The notes: generated from the sequence alone by a model not told the origin. A stretch of 64,000 bases of DNA from Ryuthela nishihirai (GCA_038380435.1 JAWZYU010000024.1:54584613-54648612); one strand, 5' to 3'. Positions 35,054 to 46,799 are shown, counted from the stretch's first letter. Translations and numbers: made by a program.

Positions 35054-35260
35054 AAAAAACTGAATGGTGATTCCACCCTCTGTTGTTGTGCTCCACCATC
35101 TGTGAGAGAAAGGCCATGTGGGGGTGCTGCAGGTATTTGTCAACACTTCTATGACAGTGCTCCTAGTGGTTGTTTTGGTACTATGACATATCTTATCCGC
35201 TCTGTAGCTTCCACTATGGATTGTCTCCCAAAGCATGAACTTGATTGTACTATAAGTTAA
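35054..35260 (+). CDS. PHKA: PHKA terminal exon with CaaX box
   Basis: The exon begins after GAATAG and encodes 68 residues plus a TAA stop at 35,258-35,260. It opens [15 protein letters not shown], contains [18 protein letters not shown] and FGTMTYL, and ends [11 protein letters not shown]. The tail C-T-I-S fits a farnesyltransferase CaaX box, and vertebrate alpha chains end similarly in C-A-M-Q. A minus-strand frame over the same bases is only its shadow. Confidence 0.95.
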   Translation, partial: KKLNGDSTLCCCAPPSVRERPCGGAAGICQHFYDSAPSGCFGTMTYLIRSVASTMDCLPKHELDCTIS

Positions 35261-35850
35261 AAATTTAAGATTCAATTACATTGTAAATATATTTTCTAAC
35301 TAATTTTTCTGATGTTTGAGGAATACAATGAAAAAAGCTCCCTAGTGCAGTATTATTATTTGCAGAATTTTCATTTTAAAATTCTTCCAAATGCAACATG
35401 TGAGTGGTGATATTTCTTTGTTTGAGAGACAAATTAAATATTACACAATTTTGCTTGCTTTTAGATTTTGCATATAGTAGCTTTCAATACATTAATTAAA
35501 ACTTCACTGTTTTATCAAGCGTAGAAGTTGCTTTTATATTTTAGAAATGTTTTTTAAAATTCTTTGAAATAACTAAAAAAAATTCTTAAAACTGTATATA
35601 GTTTTAAAGCAGATGTTTTCATCCAATAATTTGAGTTTTATAGTTTTGTTATTAAAGAATGCTAGAATTCTGACATTGTTAACTACTATAATTAAAAGTT
35701 TAATATTTAGTTGTTCAACTAAAACTTCAACTTGACAGTTAGAAACAGGAATCTATATAAATATATATTGTGTGGGTGAAATCCATAAATGATTTAATTT
35801 TTATCCTAGTAGAACCATTTGCTGTTTAATATGAAACTTTCCACTTTTCT

Positions 35851-35856
35851 AATAAA
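35851..35856 (+). promoter_or_regulatory. Candidate poly(A) signal of PHKA
   Basis: This is the first canonical AATAAA I see after the stop codon, giving a 3' UTR of about 0.6 kb. Another AATAAA lies at 36,420-36,425, and several ATTAAA variants occur earlier. In such AT-rich DNA these hexamers are common by chance, so which one is used is unknown. Confidence 0.35.
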
Positions 35857-35934
35857 TGTGTTCCCTTCTTTATTATTTTTTAATTATTATGCAGCATATT
35901 TTATGTACAGTTTTTGTAAATATACTGTCTAGTC

Positions 35935-36255
35935 CAGGGCCAGGGATTGTTTAGTCAGTAGGTAGCCATGCTCATCATCTGTAGTTCCTAATTTTGAGTC
36001 CAACCTAATCTATCATTAAGATTTATCTCTGCTAAACCCTCACCCTGCCTAGTCAGAAAGGGCACACTTCTGAGCTTGGAGAATTGCTGACCATCAGATG
36101 GGATGTTGTGCTGGAGGAGTGTGCAGGAGAGCCATACTTTGTACACATTAAAGAACACACTGGATGGCCTTGATAGGAAGCTTCTGTCCGACTTCTAACA
36201 GTTGTCAGATTTGAACATTGTGTCTCCTTCTCTGAGCCCTCTCAGAAGTAAAAAC
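35935..36255 (+). mobile_element. SINE-A, old copy
   Basis: A worn SINE-A: the head is TTAGTCAGTAGGTAGCCATG, the B box is eroded to TTTTGAGTCC, and the body has AAAGAACACACTGGATGGCC and TCTCAGAAGTAAAAACAAC. It lies in the 3' flank or UTR of the kinase gene. No clear target duplication. Confidence 0.85.
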
Positions 36256-36259
36256 AACA

Positions 36260-39011
36260 ATAGAAAACTGTCTAATTCTTTTTCATTTATTTTTTTATTG
36301 CTACTTTGCATTTTTTATTGTTTTTTTCAATATTATTTTTGCTTTATGTATACTATAAGCAACAAACTTATCTATACAGGTGTGAGGGGGTAAAAGATGG
36401 TATTTCTTCATCCTTCTAAATAAATTTACTTATTTTGTCCTTTCATACATTTGCATTGCCTTTCTAGGAGTCTATTGGCCATAGATATTTACTTTTTTAT
36501 TCTAATCAGGTAAATCATGTCAATAGATAAAACAAAGCTAACTCTTTCTCATATCATAAACGAAAACAATTTAATGATTTGATATTTTTACAGAGCCGAG
36601 GAGAGACGTTAAAACCATGAATACATTTTTCTCCTCTGAACTAGAGCTCATACTTGCTCTTACAATCAAATGAATTATTCTTTTATAAAAACTAGTTAAA
36701 GTCATTCAAGGCTTCTCTCTAACCGGTGTCAGTTAGATCTGCGACCTATAATTACTGTTGCTGTCTTTTCTAAATGCAGAGCTGATTTAAACTGATACAC
36801 AAACTTTTTGATTTACAAAAGAAAGCATGATCATTTCATACCTCTTATCATCTCTTCATCCTCAGTGACTTTTAGCATCATGGGAATAGGAAACAGAGGG
36901 CAGGAAAACATTTGTCTTTATCAGGAACTTTGCTTATGTTGATTGAAACATCATGGTCCCATGCAATGATACTCGGAGGTGGTGACGTGGAGTATCAATG
37001 GCGGCAAGGGTGAAAGAACACTATGGCTTTGGCAGCAAGATGGACATTTGTCGATCAGCAGGGAAAGTTTTAAGCCAGAATGTCAATCACTTAATGTTTG
37101 CCGTTATCTCAAGAGCACACCACTGTAGTTCAGCGTAGCTGTTCGGCATTCTAGCAACCGTGATTTCAAAGGGAGTTCGAACACACTCTCCCAAGATGAA
37201 ATGTCGACCTTCTTCGCACTTGCTCCAAATCTATCTTTTTCAAAGAAAGACAAAAAGGCCTCTTAAATGTCAAATTTTGTTGGATCATTTTCCCCCCTCT
37301 TCCTCATTGGTCGCCCTTAGTCTTGTCGTTCCAAGTTTCTCGCATTGGGCCCAGTGGAGGGCTCCCAAAAATTAGCACAACACACGTGGTCCTTGGATTC
37401 TGGGGTGGTAGTATCCGTAGCTCCTAACCATGAATTTTGTTTTTCTTGCGCTTATGGTTCCTAGAAATAGTGTAGGAGGCTATTAACAGACCACCTGAAC
37501 AACACAAGGAAACAGTCAGCATTTGCCTCTTCCATTCACTAATTAGGGATGTTTCGGCAGGTGTTCCACAGGGGATCCGTGCTCTGTGAACCATACCTTG
37601 GAGCGGTGGTGGGCTTTGTTGAAGTACGGATGTGACTAAAGTATATAAATATTAGTTTTGCATATAAATTAAGCAGTTTTGGTTTGTTTATTAAGTTTTA
37701 GAATTACATTTCCTTTGTTTTTAATTTTAAATTATGAAACATTTTATTTTATAGTTATGCAAATAACATTTCCTCAAGTAGTGAAGCAGTTAATTTTCAA
37801 TTATCAAATTCTTCCTGTTGACACTTGTAAATTTCTTACAACAGAGGAAATATGGTCTGAAATTTTACTAATAAACTTTATTGTGTTTGAATCATATTTA
37901 CATTTTAATATTTTAAAGCAATATTATGAGGTTGTAAAAACATTTCATCCTACTGATAAGTAAAGTATGTAGCCTTTACATTAGATGCATTCACTTCTCC
38001 AAATAGTATCACCTGTGTTTAGTAATTCTGTTAGTATAGATTTTTAAAAATATTTTGAATCGTGCACGCTATTCAGATGTTTTTTGTAAACTACATAGAA
38101 CGTGCTAATAATTTAACTAACTGACTGTTAAATAATTATATTTTGTAACTAAATGTTTCAATTGTGAATAAGTTTGTTTTAAATGTATTACAAAGCTGAT
38201 AGTATTGTTATTTGCACAAACAGTAATGTAAATAAAATAAGAGATTTGTATTGTGTATAACACACTATATTATAATTAATGATGTAATTAATATAATGGT
38301 GTCATTGTTTGCAAAAAAATCGAGCAGAAAAGAATTTTATAACCTTTACATACTTCTAATCAGAGAAATCACTTGTAATTTGTGAATGAAATTTTAAGAT
38401 TTTCATTTTCACAAATGAATTCTCCTATATTCCATTCCACATAAGTTTGGACCTATCATAAACAGTGACACAAGCAAACCTTTCTTAATATCAGTGCACA
38501 CAGAAATAACTGATATCAAATATGTAAAAGAGAAAGTTTTATGTCTGCCTGTTTCTGAACTCGACCCCCAGAAGAGTAACAGAACTAAACTAACAATTTG
38601 GAAAAGGGCAATAATAATAGTCATGACATTGACAGTTCAGTTTTGGAATCTTGCTAGGAAGATTTGTCAAAGATTATCTGGAGATTGTAAACAGTGAAGG
38701 AAACATTTCTTGCAAACTTGTAAAAAATGTCAAAAGCAAAATTGTTTATTATTTCACTAGCTTCTACGAAAAATATTTGTTCTTTATAGGAAAGTGAGAA
38801 TGTGGTGATTAAGTTTGTATCCTATTTTTGTTTATCTTTACATGCCAATAGATTATTGAAAGTAAATTCTTCTATTTTTATTTTTTTTAATTTTTCAAAT
38901 AACCAATTTCATTCTACTTCGTAGTTTAGAAGAAATGGGAAATTGTTTCTCTTACACCACGTTCAGCACATTTGTCTGAGTTAGATTTTTTTATTACAAA
39001 AAGTTTATCTT
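36260..39011. other. Intergenic, no gene recognised
   Basis: Mostly AT-rich. The stretch 36,880-37,640 is clearly richer in GC and CpG than its surroundings and could be a promoter region or an old element; no open frame there is convincing. Confidence 0.35.
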
Positions 39012-39278
39012 TTAATGACAGTGCTCTGTCCTCAATCTAATTAGTTTGATGTGTTTATCTCTGTCACGTTTCCTTGAGAGTGTCCACATTGTGTCCACCA
39101 ATCTTCTGCGATTGAAGGATTCTGAAGTCAGATTGAAGAACAAGGTCTGAAGGTTTTCCATTGAATCTTGATATTTTTTATATCTGTTTAGGTTATGTTG
39201 ATTATTCATGATAAGAATATTTTCCTGTATTTCTTTCATTACTTGGTCTACAGTTTCATTTGAGGGAGGGGGGTGCAA
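39012..39278 (-). CDS. Unassigned ORF, protein-like
   Basis: An 88-codon minus-strand frame ends in TAA and reads SNETVDQVMKEIQENILIMN, then a helical, charged segment, and closes LVDTMWTLSRKRDRDKH and LRTEHCH. The composition is more protein-like than that of its neighbours. The apparent start is a TTG, and an in-frame TGA lies just upstream. It would therefore need to be an exon (a possible AG acceptor lies near 39,290) or a relic. No family is recognised. Confidence 0.3.
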   Translation of the reverse strand: MHPPPSNETVDQVMKEIQENILIMNNQHNLNRYKKYQDSMENLQTLFFNLTSESFNRRRLVDTMWTLSRKRDRDKHIKLIRLRTEHCH

Positions 39279-39852
39279 TATAGCTCAGCACCCACTAGAG
39301 AGAGATGGTGTTTTTGTTATCCACAGTGAAGTGATTGCAAATGTAAAAGATTTCGTGAGTTAAATCTTGATGGAGACTTTTGCGTGGATATTTAAAAGTG
39401 ATTGGAGATCAGCCGCCATACATTAAGATTGAAACTTTACATGGGGAGGATTTTCGACATTGAATTCTCACTATTTATATATAAAACTTAGATTAAGGAT
39501 TTTGAACCTGAATTGAATCTTAGTCCAGTTAGTGGAGAAGAACGATCTTCCCAACATATTGTCTTGCTTTGTCATCGAGAATGAGCACCCCCCCCCCCCC
39601 CCACTTTGCAGACTGTCAGGTCGGTTGCTGTGCATTTTTCCACACAACATTTGAAGAAAATCATGATAATTTGTGCTGTTCAGTACTGCCAGTAGGTACT
39701 CTTACCTGTCATGATGACAGCATAATCGTAGACGAAGATCGTCATTTGCTTTCGACATTCCCTGTCGGCATTTTCTGAGCCTGGGGGAGGAAGGACTTTC
39801 CACTAACTGGACAGATTTCAGTTCATGTTCAAAATCTCTAATTCAAGTTTCA

Positions 39853-40167
39853 TCAATAGCAAAAATTCCTTACAGAAAATATTCCCCCCCCCTCATAAAG
39901 TTCCATCGTTAATCTGTCGCGTCTGATCTTCATGCGTAACAGTACATGAACCTCTTCAAGCGCCATTTTCAGCGACAGCTGTTCCGAAATGCGATAATAT
40001 TCTACGAAACATTTTACCTTCGCCTTTCTCCACTTGCTGTCTACAACTGCTGCAACGACTGTGGTGATTGCTTCATCCACACTGGAATTTTGCCACATTG
40101 TACATTTACTTTTTATATAACCTATGTGCTTTAAATCACAGGTAAAACACCTATAGGATATATACAT
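39853..40167 (-). CDS. Unassigned ORF
   Basis: A 104-codon minus-strand frame contains SSVDEAITTVVAAVVDSKWR and LEEVHVLLRMKIRRDRLTM. Its composition is protein-like, but the flanks are not and no motif is recognised. It lies about 0.8 kb outside the Polinton-like element, so it could be an older relic. Confidence 0.25.
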   Translation of the reverse strand: MYISYRCFTCDLKHIGYIKSKCTMWQNSSVDEAITTVVAAVVDSKWRKAKVKCFVEYYRISEQLSLKMALEEVHVLLRMKIRRDRLTMELYEGGGIFSVRNFCY

Positions 40168-40197
40168 TAAATGAGTATAGAAGAAAAATTGTCATTA

Positions 40198-40272
40198 GCC
40201 TGCTGGGATCCAAACCCACGACCATCTAATAATATATCAGATGCTCTGACTGTTCAGCTACTGGCCCACTGA
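40198..40272 (-). other. tRNA-like sequence (pseudogene or SINE head)
   Basis: On the minus strand it has an A-box-like TAGCTGAACAGTCAGAGCA and a B-box-like GGGTTTGGATCCC. The anticodon arm would need an 11-base loop and the acceptor ends do not pair. It is not a functional tRNA gene; a tRNA-derived SINE head is more likely. Confidence 0.55.
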
Positions 40273-40955
40273 TCGAAATCTCTATTGGCTTTAAGCAAAA
40301 TACAGTGGAGTTAGTCATCGGAATCCTCCGACTGTTCTGGAAATCACCTTTCAGGTTAGTGCTTGTTTAAGCTGAAAAACAGTGCTAAATTTTTCTCCAG
40401 CGATGATTTTCTTTTAAAAACGAAGTCGATTAAAAAAGATTCAGGATTAATTACAGTCGAATCTACAGCTTTCGAATTTAAAAGAAAAAGGAAATTTCCC
40501 ATTTGAAACAACAATTACACTAGACAACAAATTAAAACTTTTTTTTATAACATTGGTCAAATAGGATGTTTTTAGCTAATTTTGTTGAGCTGAATTCAAA
40601 TATGGCTGTGAAAAATCTACAGCACGTGGTTTTTTTTTTAATTACGGATTGATGAATTTCAATGAATGTGCATATCTGGGAAATGAAAATAAATGTTACT
40701 ATTTTATTAAACTACAACTTAAAACTCATTAATTAATTACATGATTACAGTGAAAATAATTAGAAACATCATAGTTATAGACCACTGAATAAAAAGTAAC
40801 AAATAAATAATATTGAAATGCAAAATAAGAAAACATGGGCAAGAATATTTTATACTTACAAGAAGTTAATTTTTGTCTTTTTTATGCTGAGGTATCTTCC
40901 TTCTGCAAGACCCAGCAGTAGTCACCCATCATTGCTGGTCCCACCTGAGTAGAGA

Positions 40956-43900
40956 AGTCGCAGTATACGAACCCCTTTGCACAGTGCTTTTCCCCCGTAT
41001 GACGTCGCTGGCCACGCCCCTTATTAATAATTCAATTAAAAACCCGTGGCGCCATCTAGTGTATATTATGAGCACTATACTTCTGAAAAGCTCTCTATTT
41101 TAACTGAAATTATTCCCAATTTTTGACCCCACCCCTCATTAAAAAATATCAAAAATTGCCCCCCCCCCTTTTATTAAAAAACCATGGCTCCATCTGGTGT
41201 ATATTATGAGTACTAGAGAAAAGCCCTCTATTTTAACTGAAATTATTCCCAATTTTTGACCCCCCCCCCTAATTAAAAAAACATTAAACGTTCGGCCCCC
41301 TTTATTAAAAAAAAACATGGCTCCATGTAGTGTATATTATGAGTACTATACTTCTGGTTTCTGCCAAGTCCAACTGAACTTTCGGTGGCAACGTTCAGAA
41401 TGGCTGATGCAGTCCTCAAAAATAATTACAAGGTCCTATATTTTGTGAATTCGACCTTCACTAGAATAAGGACTATCCTGCAGTAAATAATAAATAAATA
41501 CCCCCTCAAGCAGCTGCTTGCCACAGAGGTCTGACAGGAGCCTGTCAGTTTATATGCCATAGTAGAAGGTCAGAAGATGGCAGGCCCTCAGCAGAAAAAC
41601 GACACAAACAGCCATGCCTTACCCGGGGCTCGAATCCAGGTCCCTTAGATCAGTAGCCAAGCACGCTAACCAGTAAGCCATAACTGTTTTAAAAGACTCC
41701 CGCAGAAAATGAAATGAAAAAATGCTATTGGGTAAAAATAAAAAGGAAAACGGCGAAAAACAAAAAAAATCTTTGTTTTAAAAAAAAATTATTCGTAATT
41801 ATGAAAAATATTGAGGGGTAATATGGTTTGGTGACCTGTATGGGTGACATAAAAGACCCACTTTAGAACACAGGGTGGTGGGTGCCATAGGATTAACACT
41901 GACCCGCCTCGATGTTAGAATCCACGTTATCCTCCTACTTTCGCCCCATTTTCATATTTTGATTTCCTACTGTCAATCTATCCTTCATACTTAACCATTT
42001 CAAATAACATCGTAAACGGTTTTAACAAAGTCCAGCGTTATATAAAATGGGGGGTCATTACTCTGAATAATAATCAGCTAATTGTTTGAAAGTAAGATTT
42101 TTTTTTTAATTTACAATTCTAAACGCTCTCAGTTTTTAAAAATCTTTTCCACCGTTTATCCGCGAACGTGTGATCCAATGATTCGTCACACTGATGAAAT
42201 TTTATTTCGCTTTGCGACCTTTCTAGTATATGTGTGTGCATTACGCTTTTCAAGGTCAGTCAGTTGTTTTCATCGAGTAAAAAATAATTCTACAAAGAAT
42301 TTTGTACGTGGCAGAATGCTATAGAAAGTAAACAATGCTAAAAGTAGAAAACAATTCGTACTTTGCGGGTACCCTTGCATTTCTGCTTACGGTGCGTAAA
42401 ACATCTAAATTTTGTTCTACATCCAAGTCCAACATGAATGTATGTTAATGGTGTAGGGGATATTAGTTTTAAAAAAACTAAAATACACTAAGCTACTATA
42501 AAAAATAATTTAATAAGTCTTACTCGATCGATATACTGATAACAACTCTCAACTTACCTGAGCTAATCCACCAAAATTTTATTTCCAGCTGGACTGATAG
42601 TCAAAATTTAGCAAATACTTCAGCGATTATATCAGTATATCTAATGGAACAAGCTACATGAGAAACCTCATTAATAAGTTTTGGATACTTATTACTGTTC
42701 AGTGACACCGGTGAAAACGATTTTTCCCTCGTGCAGAAAAGCAACACTGATGTACCTTTTATGCAAATGCTTGGTTAACGTTCGCGGATAGATGAATTTT
42801 TTTCTCACAGACCCAACCACGACACGACCGGTGAATTGGGCGCTTAATTTTCATGGTCACCCCACAATAATGTCTTTTCACAATCCCAACGACAATCTGA
42901 TGGCTCGCACTGTTGAGGGAGGGAGTCGTTTGCTCTGACATATGTTCTGATCACACTTAATTCGAAGAAATGGCAGGGAGACTAACGCGCACACGAACAA
43001 CCGGTTATAACTCAAAGGTCATGGGGCACTGACCTATGGAACAGTCTTTCAATGTGAAAACAGATATGCTACTGTTTATCTAAATCCTTTACTCATGGGA
43101 AGAGCTGCCTGCTCGTTTCATGTCGAAATGCTGCACTTTATCAGATAGGTCAACGGAAGCTCCCGTCTTTGAGGGAATGTTTTAAGCTTAAGGACACAGC
43201 AGTTTACTGCATGCAAAAACTCCAAGCGGTCAGCTAATTTTAAAATGCCCTCATACTGTTCATCGCAATTAAAGTATATAGAGGTTACCAGGAGAATATG
43301 GTTTGAGCACAAAAGTACATGAGAAAGTGGAAAATCACTGTTAGGAGCACAGACAGAAAATTTTTAATGTCATAAGAAATATGTGACGTATTTCACAAAA
43401 CCGTACCGATGTCGCAAAAATAATAGAATGTGTATAAATTTCAATCCCAGTGTAAATTGATGTAAAAGTAATGAGAAATCTTTAGCATTATTCCCCACGA
43501 ATTTTCAAATGACATTCAGGGGGGTGCATCACTTAAGATTCAACTTCTTTTATTTTTTCAACCAATAACCACGATAATGTACAGTTACTGTGTTGGGACA
43601 GTTCCGGTGTTGACTTTGATGCAGAAATGGCGGGGGGGGGGGGGATCTTTCTCACTGTAGTGATATGACCATGCACTTTGCTAAAAAAACAATCCTGGTC
43701 AATGAACGATGATCAGGACAATATGTAATTCAGATTTGAACTAAAAAGTCATGACATGGCTGAAATTAAATGTTTCACCACACGAGGAAATCTAACATGC
43801 GCATTTCATATCTAAGAATCGGTTTAGTTATCTTTCCTGCATGAGAATATATATTTCTATACTAATGTGGAATTCATAAAACAAGTATGTATGTTTGTGT

Positions 43901-44960
43901 AGTGCGTAAATGGTTGTTTTTCCCGCACCGGTCTAGAATTCTTAGAACAAGTGGCACTATGTTTTATAAGTGTGAAAGTGGTTGTTTTTCCGGCAAGGAC
44001 CGTTTTTTGATAATGTTATGTGTTCGTGTTTCATTTGTTTGGAAATCTGAAATAACGCTACCTACAGAAAATAGCATTACTCCAGTAAATTCCATTATTG
44101 TGTGCTAAATGCTTCTCGATTCTGAGGGTTCCCAGAATCGATCTGTTAGACAATACTTTGCATTCTCGTAACTTCAACCGTTTACCAGACCTTAAGCATA
44201 AAGCGCCAAGTCTTTCAACGGTTATTTCACACTTCAAACACTCATCAAGACAATCAATCGCCACATTACAGAAGTAAGATTAAAAAAGAGAAGCGAAAGA
44301 AACGCAAAGTAAGCATTCATCGGTTTGCCTCAAAACAGCCCGACAGAGGGCACACTGTGCCATCTTCAAAAACAGCAAGGAGAATACAAGTATGTGCACG
44401 TGCGAAGTACTGTAGTAACAACAGTTTAACCACAAGTATTCATTTTTTAAGTATTAGGGTGTTAATGTCAATTTCTTACAACAACGTTCATTTCTAGTGA
44501 AGATGCAACGTTATTTTCCTGCAAACATTCACTTTTTGGGCAAGCATGTGAATATTACATGTAACTTTTCAGTTGTATGTGAATCAAATATTCACTTTTC
44601 TGAACAAGTGCAAAATCGCTCCAATGGAGTGAACGACAGTGAAATCGATTACTCATACAGGACAATAAAAGCCATAGAAGAATGGCCAGAAAATGTATAA
44701 AGTACTAGCGGGGTGGATGACGGATTATCTTCTAAATATGCATAAATGAGAATATACAGGTATACACAGTAGAATATTTACGTGTTTAAAAACATCCCCG
44801 TAAATTCTTTCAAACATACATCGTGTTTGCTTCTTAATATCTATATACTATTCTTTCCAGCACAAATGTTAAAAGATAGAAATTTCAAAGGAAGATGATG
44901 CAACAGTTAAAAAACAGTAAATAAGCGATTTTCTGCGTTTTGGGCATTTAACTAGCGGTA
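40956..44960. repeat. Left inverted arm of the Polinton-like element
   Basis: About 4 kb. The outer part (40,956-41,470) has three tandem subunits of about 135 bases, each with a GTGTATATTATGAG block (41,045, 41,183, 41,316), and CCCCTTATTAAAA-type motifs. Then comes a SINE-B insert. The sequence from 41,690 to 41,870 matches 59,420-59,600, and 42,065-44,960 matches 49,795-53,465. The segment 41,870-42,065 has no partner on the right. The short frames inside are not conserved in the other arm. Confidence 0.8.
41501..41685 (-). mobile_element. SINE-B copy in the left arm
   Basis: It starts CCCCCTCAAGCAGCTGCTTG and ends with the reversed head (...CAGTAGCCAAGCACGCTAACC). It is absent from the corresponding place in the right arm (between 59,640 and the CATTTTCTGCGGGACAGTC block at about 59,570). 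It was therefore inserted after the arms diverged. Confidence 0.85.
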
Positions 44961-45094
44961 AAAGTCACTGTTTCGCTCAACCTTTGCAAATCATTTAATC
45001 AGACCTTCAATAGAAATTGTCTTTTGAAAGTTTGGCTGTTTCTAAATTAATACAATAGCATGAACAGTCATCATAATTAATATTTCATAATTAA

Positions 45095-45750
45095 TTTATC
45101 CCCCTTATAAAAAATTTCTCTCCCCTTATTAAAAACCCGTGGCGCCCTCTAGTGTATATTATGAGTACTGTGGCCGAGTGGTTAGCGCTCTTGGCTAGTG
45201 ATCTAAGGAACCTGGGTTCGAGACCCGGGTAAAGCATGGATGTATGTGTTGTTTTCTGCTGCATATAAACTGACAGGATCCTGTCAGACCTCTGTGGCAA
45301 GCAGCTGCTTGAGGGGCTATTTATTTATTATTTTTTATTTATATGTTTAGAAAGCCCTCAATTTTAGTCGTAATTTTTCCAATTTTTGACACACCTCATT
45401 AAAAAAAAACCCTTACCAAAAGTTCTGCCCCCTTATCAAAATTCACCTCCCTCTTTATTAATTCGCACCCCCCTCATTAAAAAACCCCTTATCAAAAGTT
45501 CTGCCCCCTTTATTAAACTCTCCCTCACCAATCACAAACTCCTGAATAAGTCCCTTGGTTTCTATTCTCATCTGAAATTTTCCAAGTCCAACTAATCTTT
45601 CGGTGGCAACGTTCAGAATGGCTGATGCAACCCTCAAAATAATTGCATAGACCAACTAAACTTCCAGTGGCATCCTCTCAGGATGGCTGATGTAATCCTC
45701 ATAAATAATTGCAAAGTCCAATCTCTCCATCGCCTCCTATTGGCCCTATA
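45095..45750 (+). repeat. Second copy of the Polinton terminal-type sequence
   Basis: It repeats, in the same orientation as the left end, CCCGTGGCGCCCTCTAGTG, the TTTTAGTCGTAATTTTT block and CTTTCGGTGGCAACG with CAGAATGGCTGATGCA, and leads into the coding core. It is split by a SINE-B at 45,169. It includes the block seen reversed at 59,980-60,060, which the left end lacks. It suggests a nested or duplicated element end. Confidence 0.75.
45169..45320 (+). mobile_element. SINE-B, clean copy
   Basis: The head TGGCCGAGTGGTTAGCGCTC, then GGGTTCGAGACCCGGGTAAA with a perfect B box, the body CATGGATGTATGTGTTG, and the tail CAGACCTCTGTGGCAAGCAG. It interrupts the terminal-type Polinton sequence between ATTATGAGTACT and TTAGAAAGCC. 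It is the best SINE-B representative here. Confidence 0.9.
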
Positions 45751-45924
45751 TATTTCCTGAGAAAAACCGATGGTCCTGATTGGTTGTCCCAGGTGGCGCT
45801 GCTTTCTCATGTTAAATAGGGGGCAACCCCCGAGTGCGTCATTGTCCACGATGCAGGCTAGCAATTGAGATGCGTGGTGTCTTGCTGAAGATGTTTACGT
45901 CATGCCTTCACTGTTCAAAAATAA

Positions 45925-46641
45925 GTTTTCTGTGCACATATGATGCTACAAGAAATATGAAAACGGTGAACTCATCTACCCTACACCTATGGGGGTTACC
46001 CTCTCCATACCTGAATGGGAGGCTTTATGTGCTACAGTGCCCCACATAGAGGACCAAGTGAAAATCGGTCCCGATCAACAGACATGGCATGTGACGCCTG
46101 GTTTACGTGCATACATGTACCGCAACGAAGGTGGTGAACGCTGTGTCGACTTCATCAAAAAATCAGCTGCCACAAGAACTCTACAGTTTCGCGTTGTGAG
46201 TCGCAGTATAACTCTGAACGCGTCGCAGTTGTTTACGTTGACTATCCAGTAGACAAAGTGATGCGTGTCGTGCATAAAGTGTGTGGAACTCTCTAAGATC
46301 ACCATCTCCGTACTGCTATTATAGAACATTCCGAATCAGTTCTACCCTTCCTGCTGGGTCCTGTTTTCGAGGAACCCGAGTGTGTTTATCAGCTGTTGGT
46401 GGACATTTTCCAACAAGAATTAACACGTCTTATTCCGTTAGATGTATTTCAACCCGAAGAAAAAATACCGACCATCGTAGGGTGGTCAGGTGACTTGGAC
46501 ATTAAGGGCTTGGCACAAGTGTTTGTGGATACGGCCTGGAAACGGGGTCTGTTGAATTTTGTAGATTCTGGTTTTGTGTGTACTCTGAAATATAATGCTA
46601 TTGGCGACGATGCAAAAAATGAAATGTATAAATTAGTTTAA
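45925..46641 (+). pseudogene. PC4-like (p15 coactivator-type) protein relic of the Polinton core
   Basis: The first part reads ENGELIYPTP and GVTLSIPEWEALCATVPHI. This fits the conserved part of the PC4/p15 single-strand DNA-binding domain (acidic GEL..P...G.SL...W..L...I..ID). The second part (open to 46,641, ending TAA) contains PLDVFQPEEKIPTIVGWSGD and is of unknown kind. At least two frame changes separate the parts, so the gene is broken. PC4-like proteins occur in eukaryotes and some large DNA viruses; finding one beside a Polinton integrase is the odd point. The domain call rests on one block read by eye. Confidence 0.5.
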
Positions 46642-46799
46642 TAAATAATTGCAACCTATATAATGTGTCTGTCTTTTCATCCTATATCATTTTAGTCTTA
46701 GTATGAATAGAAGAAAAAAGGTGTTAGTTAGTGTTGGAAGCGTAATCATAACAGTGTTAACGATAGTGGTGCTTGTATTAGAACTATCCCTACAGTTAC

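Larger units (their letters stand above)
5624..35260 (+). other. PHKA: Gene (3' part): phosphorylase b kinase regulatory subunit alpha
   Basis: Five exons read in order give the C-terminal part of a phosphorylase kinase alpha/beta regulatory subunit. This large cytosolic scaffold holds and inhibits the catalytic gamma subunit and so controls glycogen breakdown. Every splice site seen is AG...GT and all four introns are phase 0 (about 8.3, 4.9, 9.0 and 6.7 kb). Signature pieces are [35 protein letters not shown] and [15 protein letters not shown]. The wording is closer to animal alpha chains, especially the insect CG7766 type, than to beta chains. The protein ends CTIS, a CaaX box; farnesylation of such C-termini is known for this family. 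The 5' exons, including the glucoamylase-like domain, lie upstream of the window, and I found none before 5,624. The introns hold nearly all the repeats of the first 35 kb. Confidence 0.93.

Noticed and set aside
37679..37963. 94-codon plus-strand ORF
   Set aside because: AT-driven composition, no motif and no splice context.
40198..40272. Candidate tRNA gene
   Set aside because: The acceptor ends do not pair and the anticodon loop is too large; best seen as a pseudogene or SINE head.
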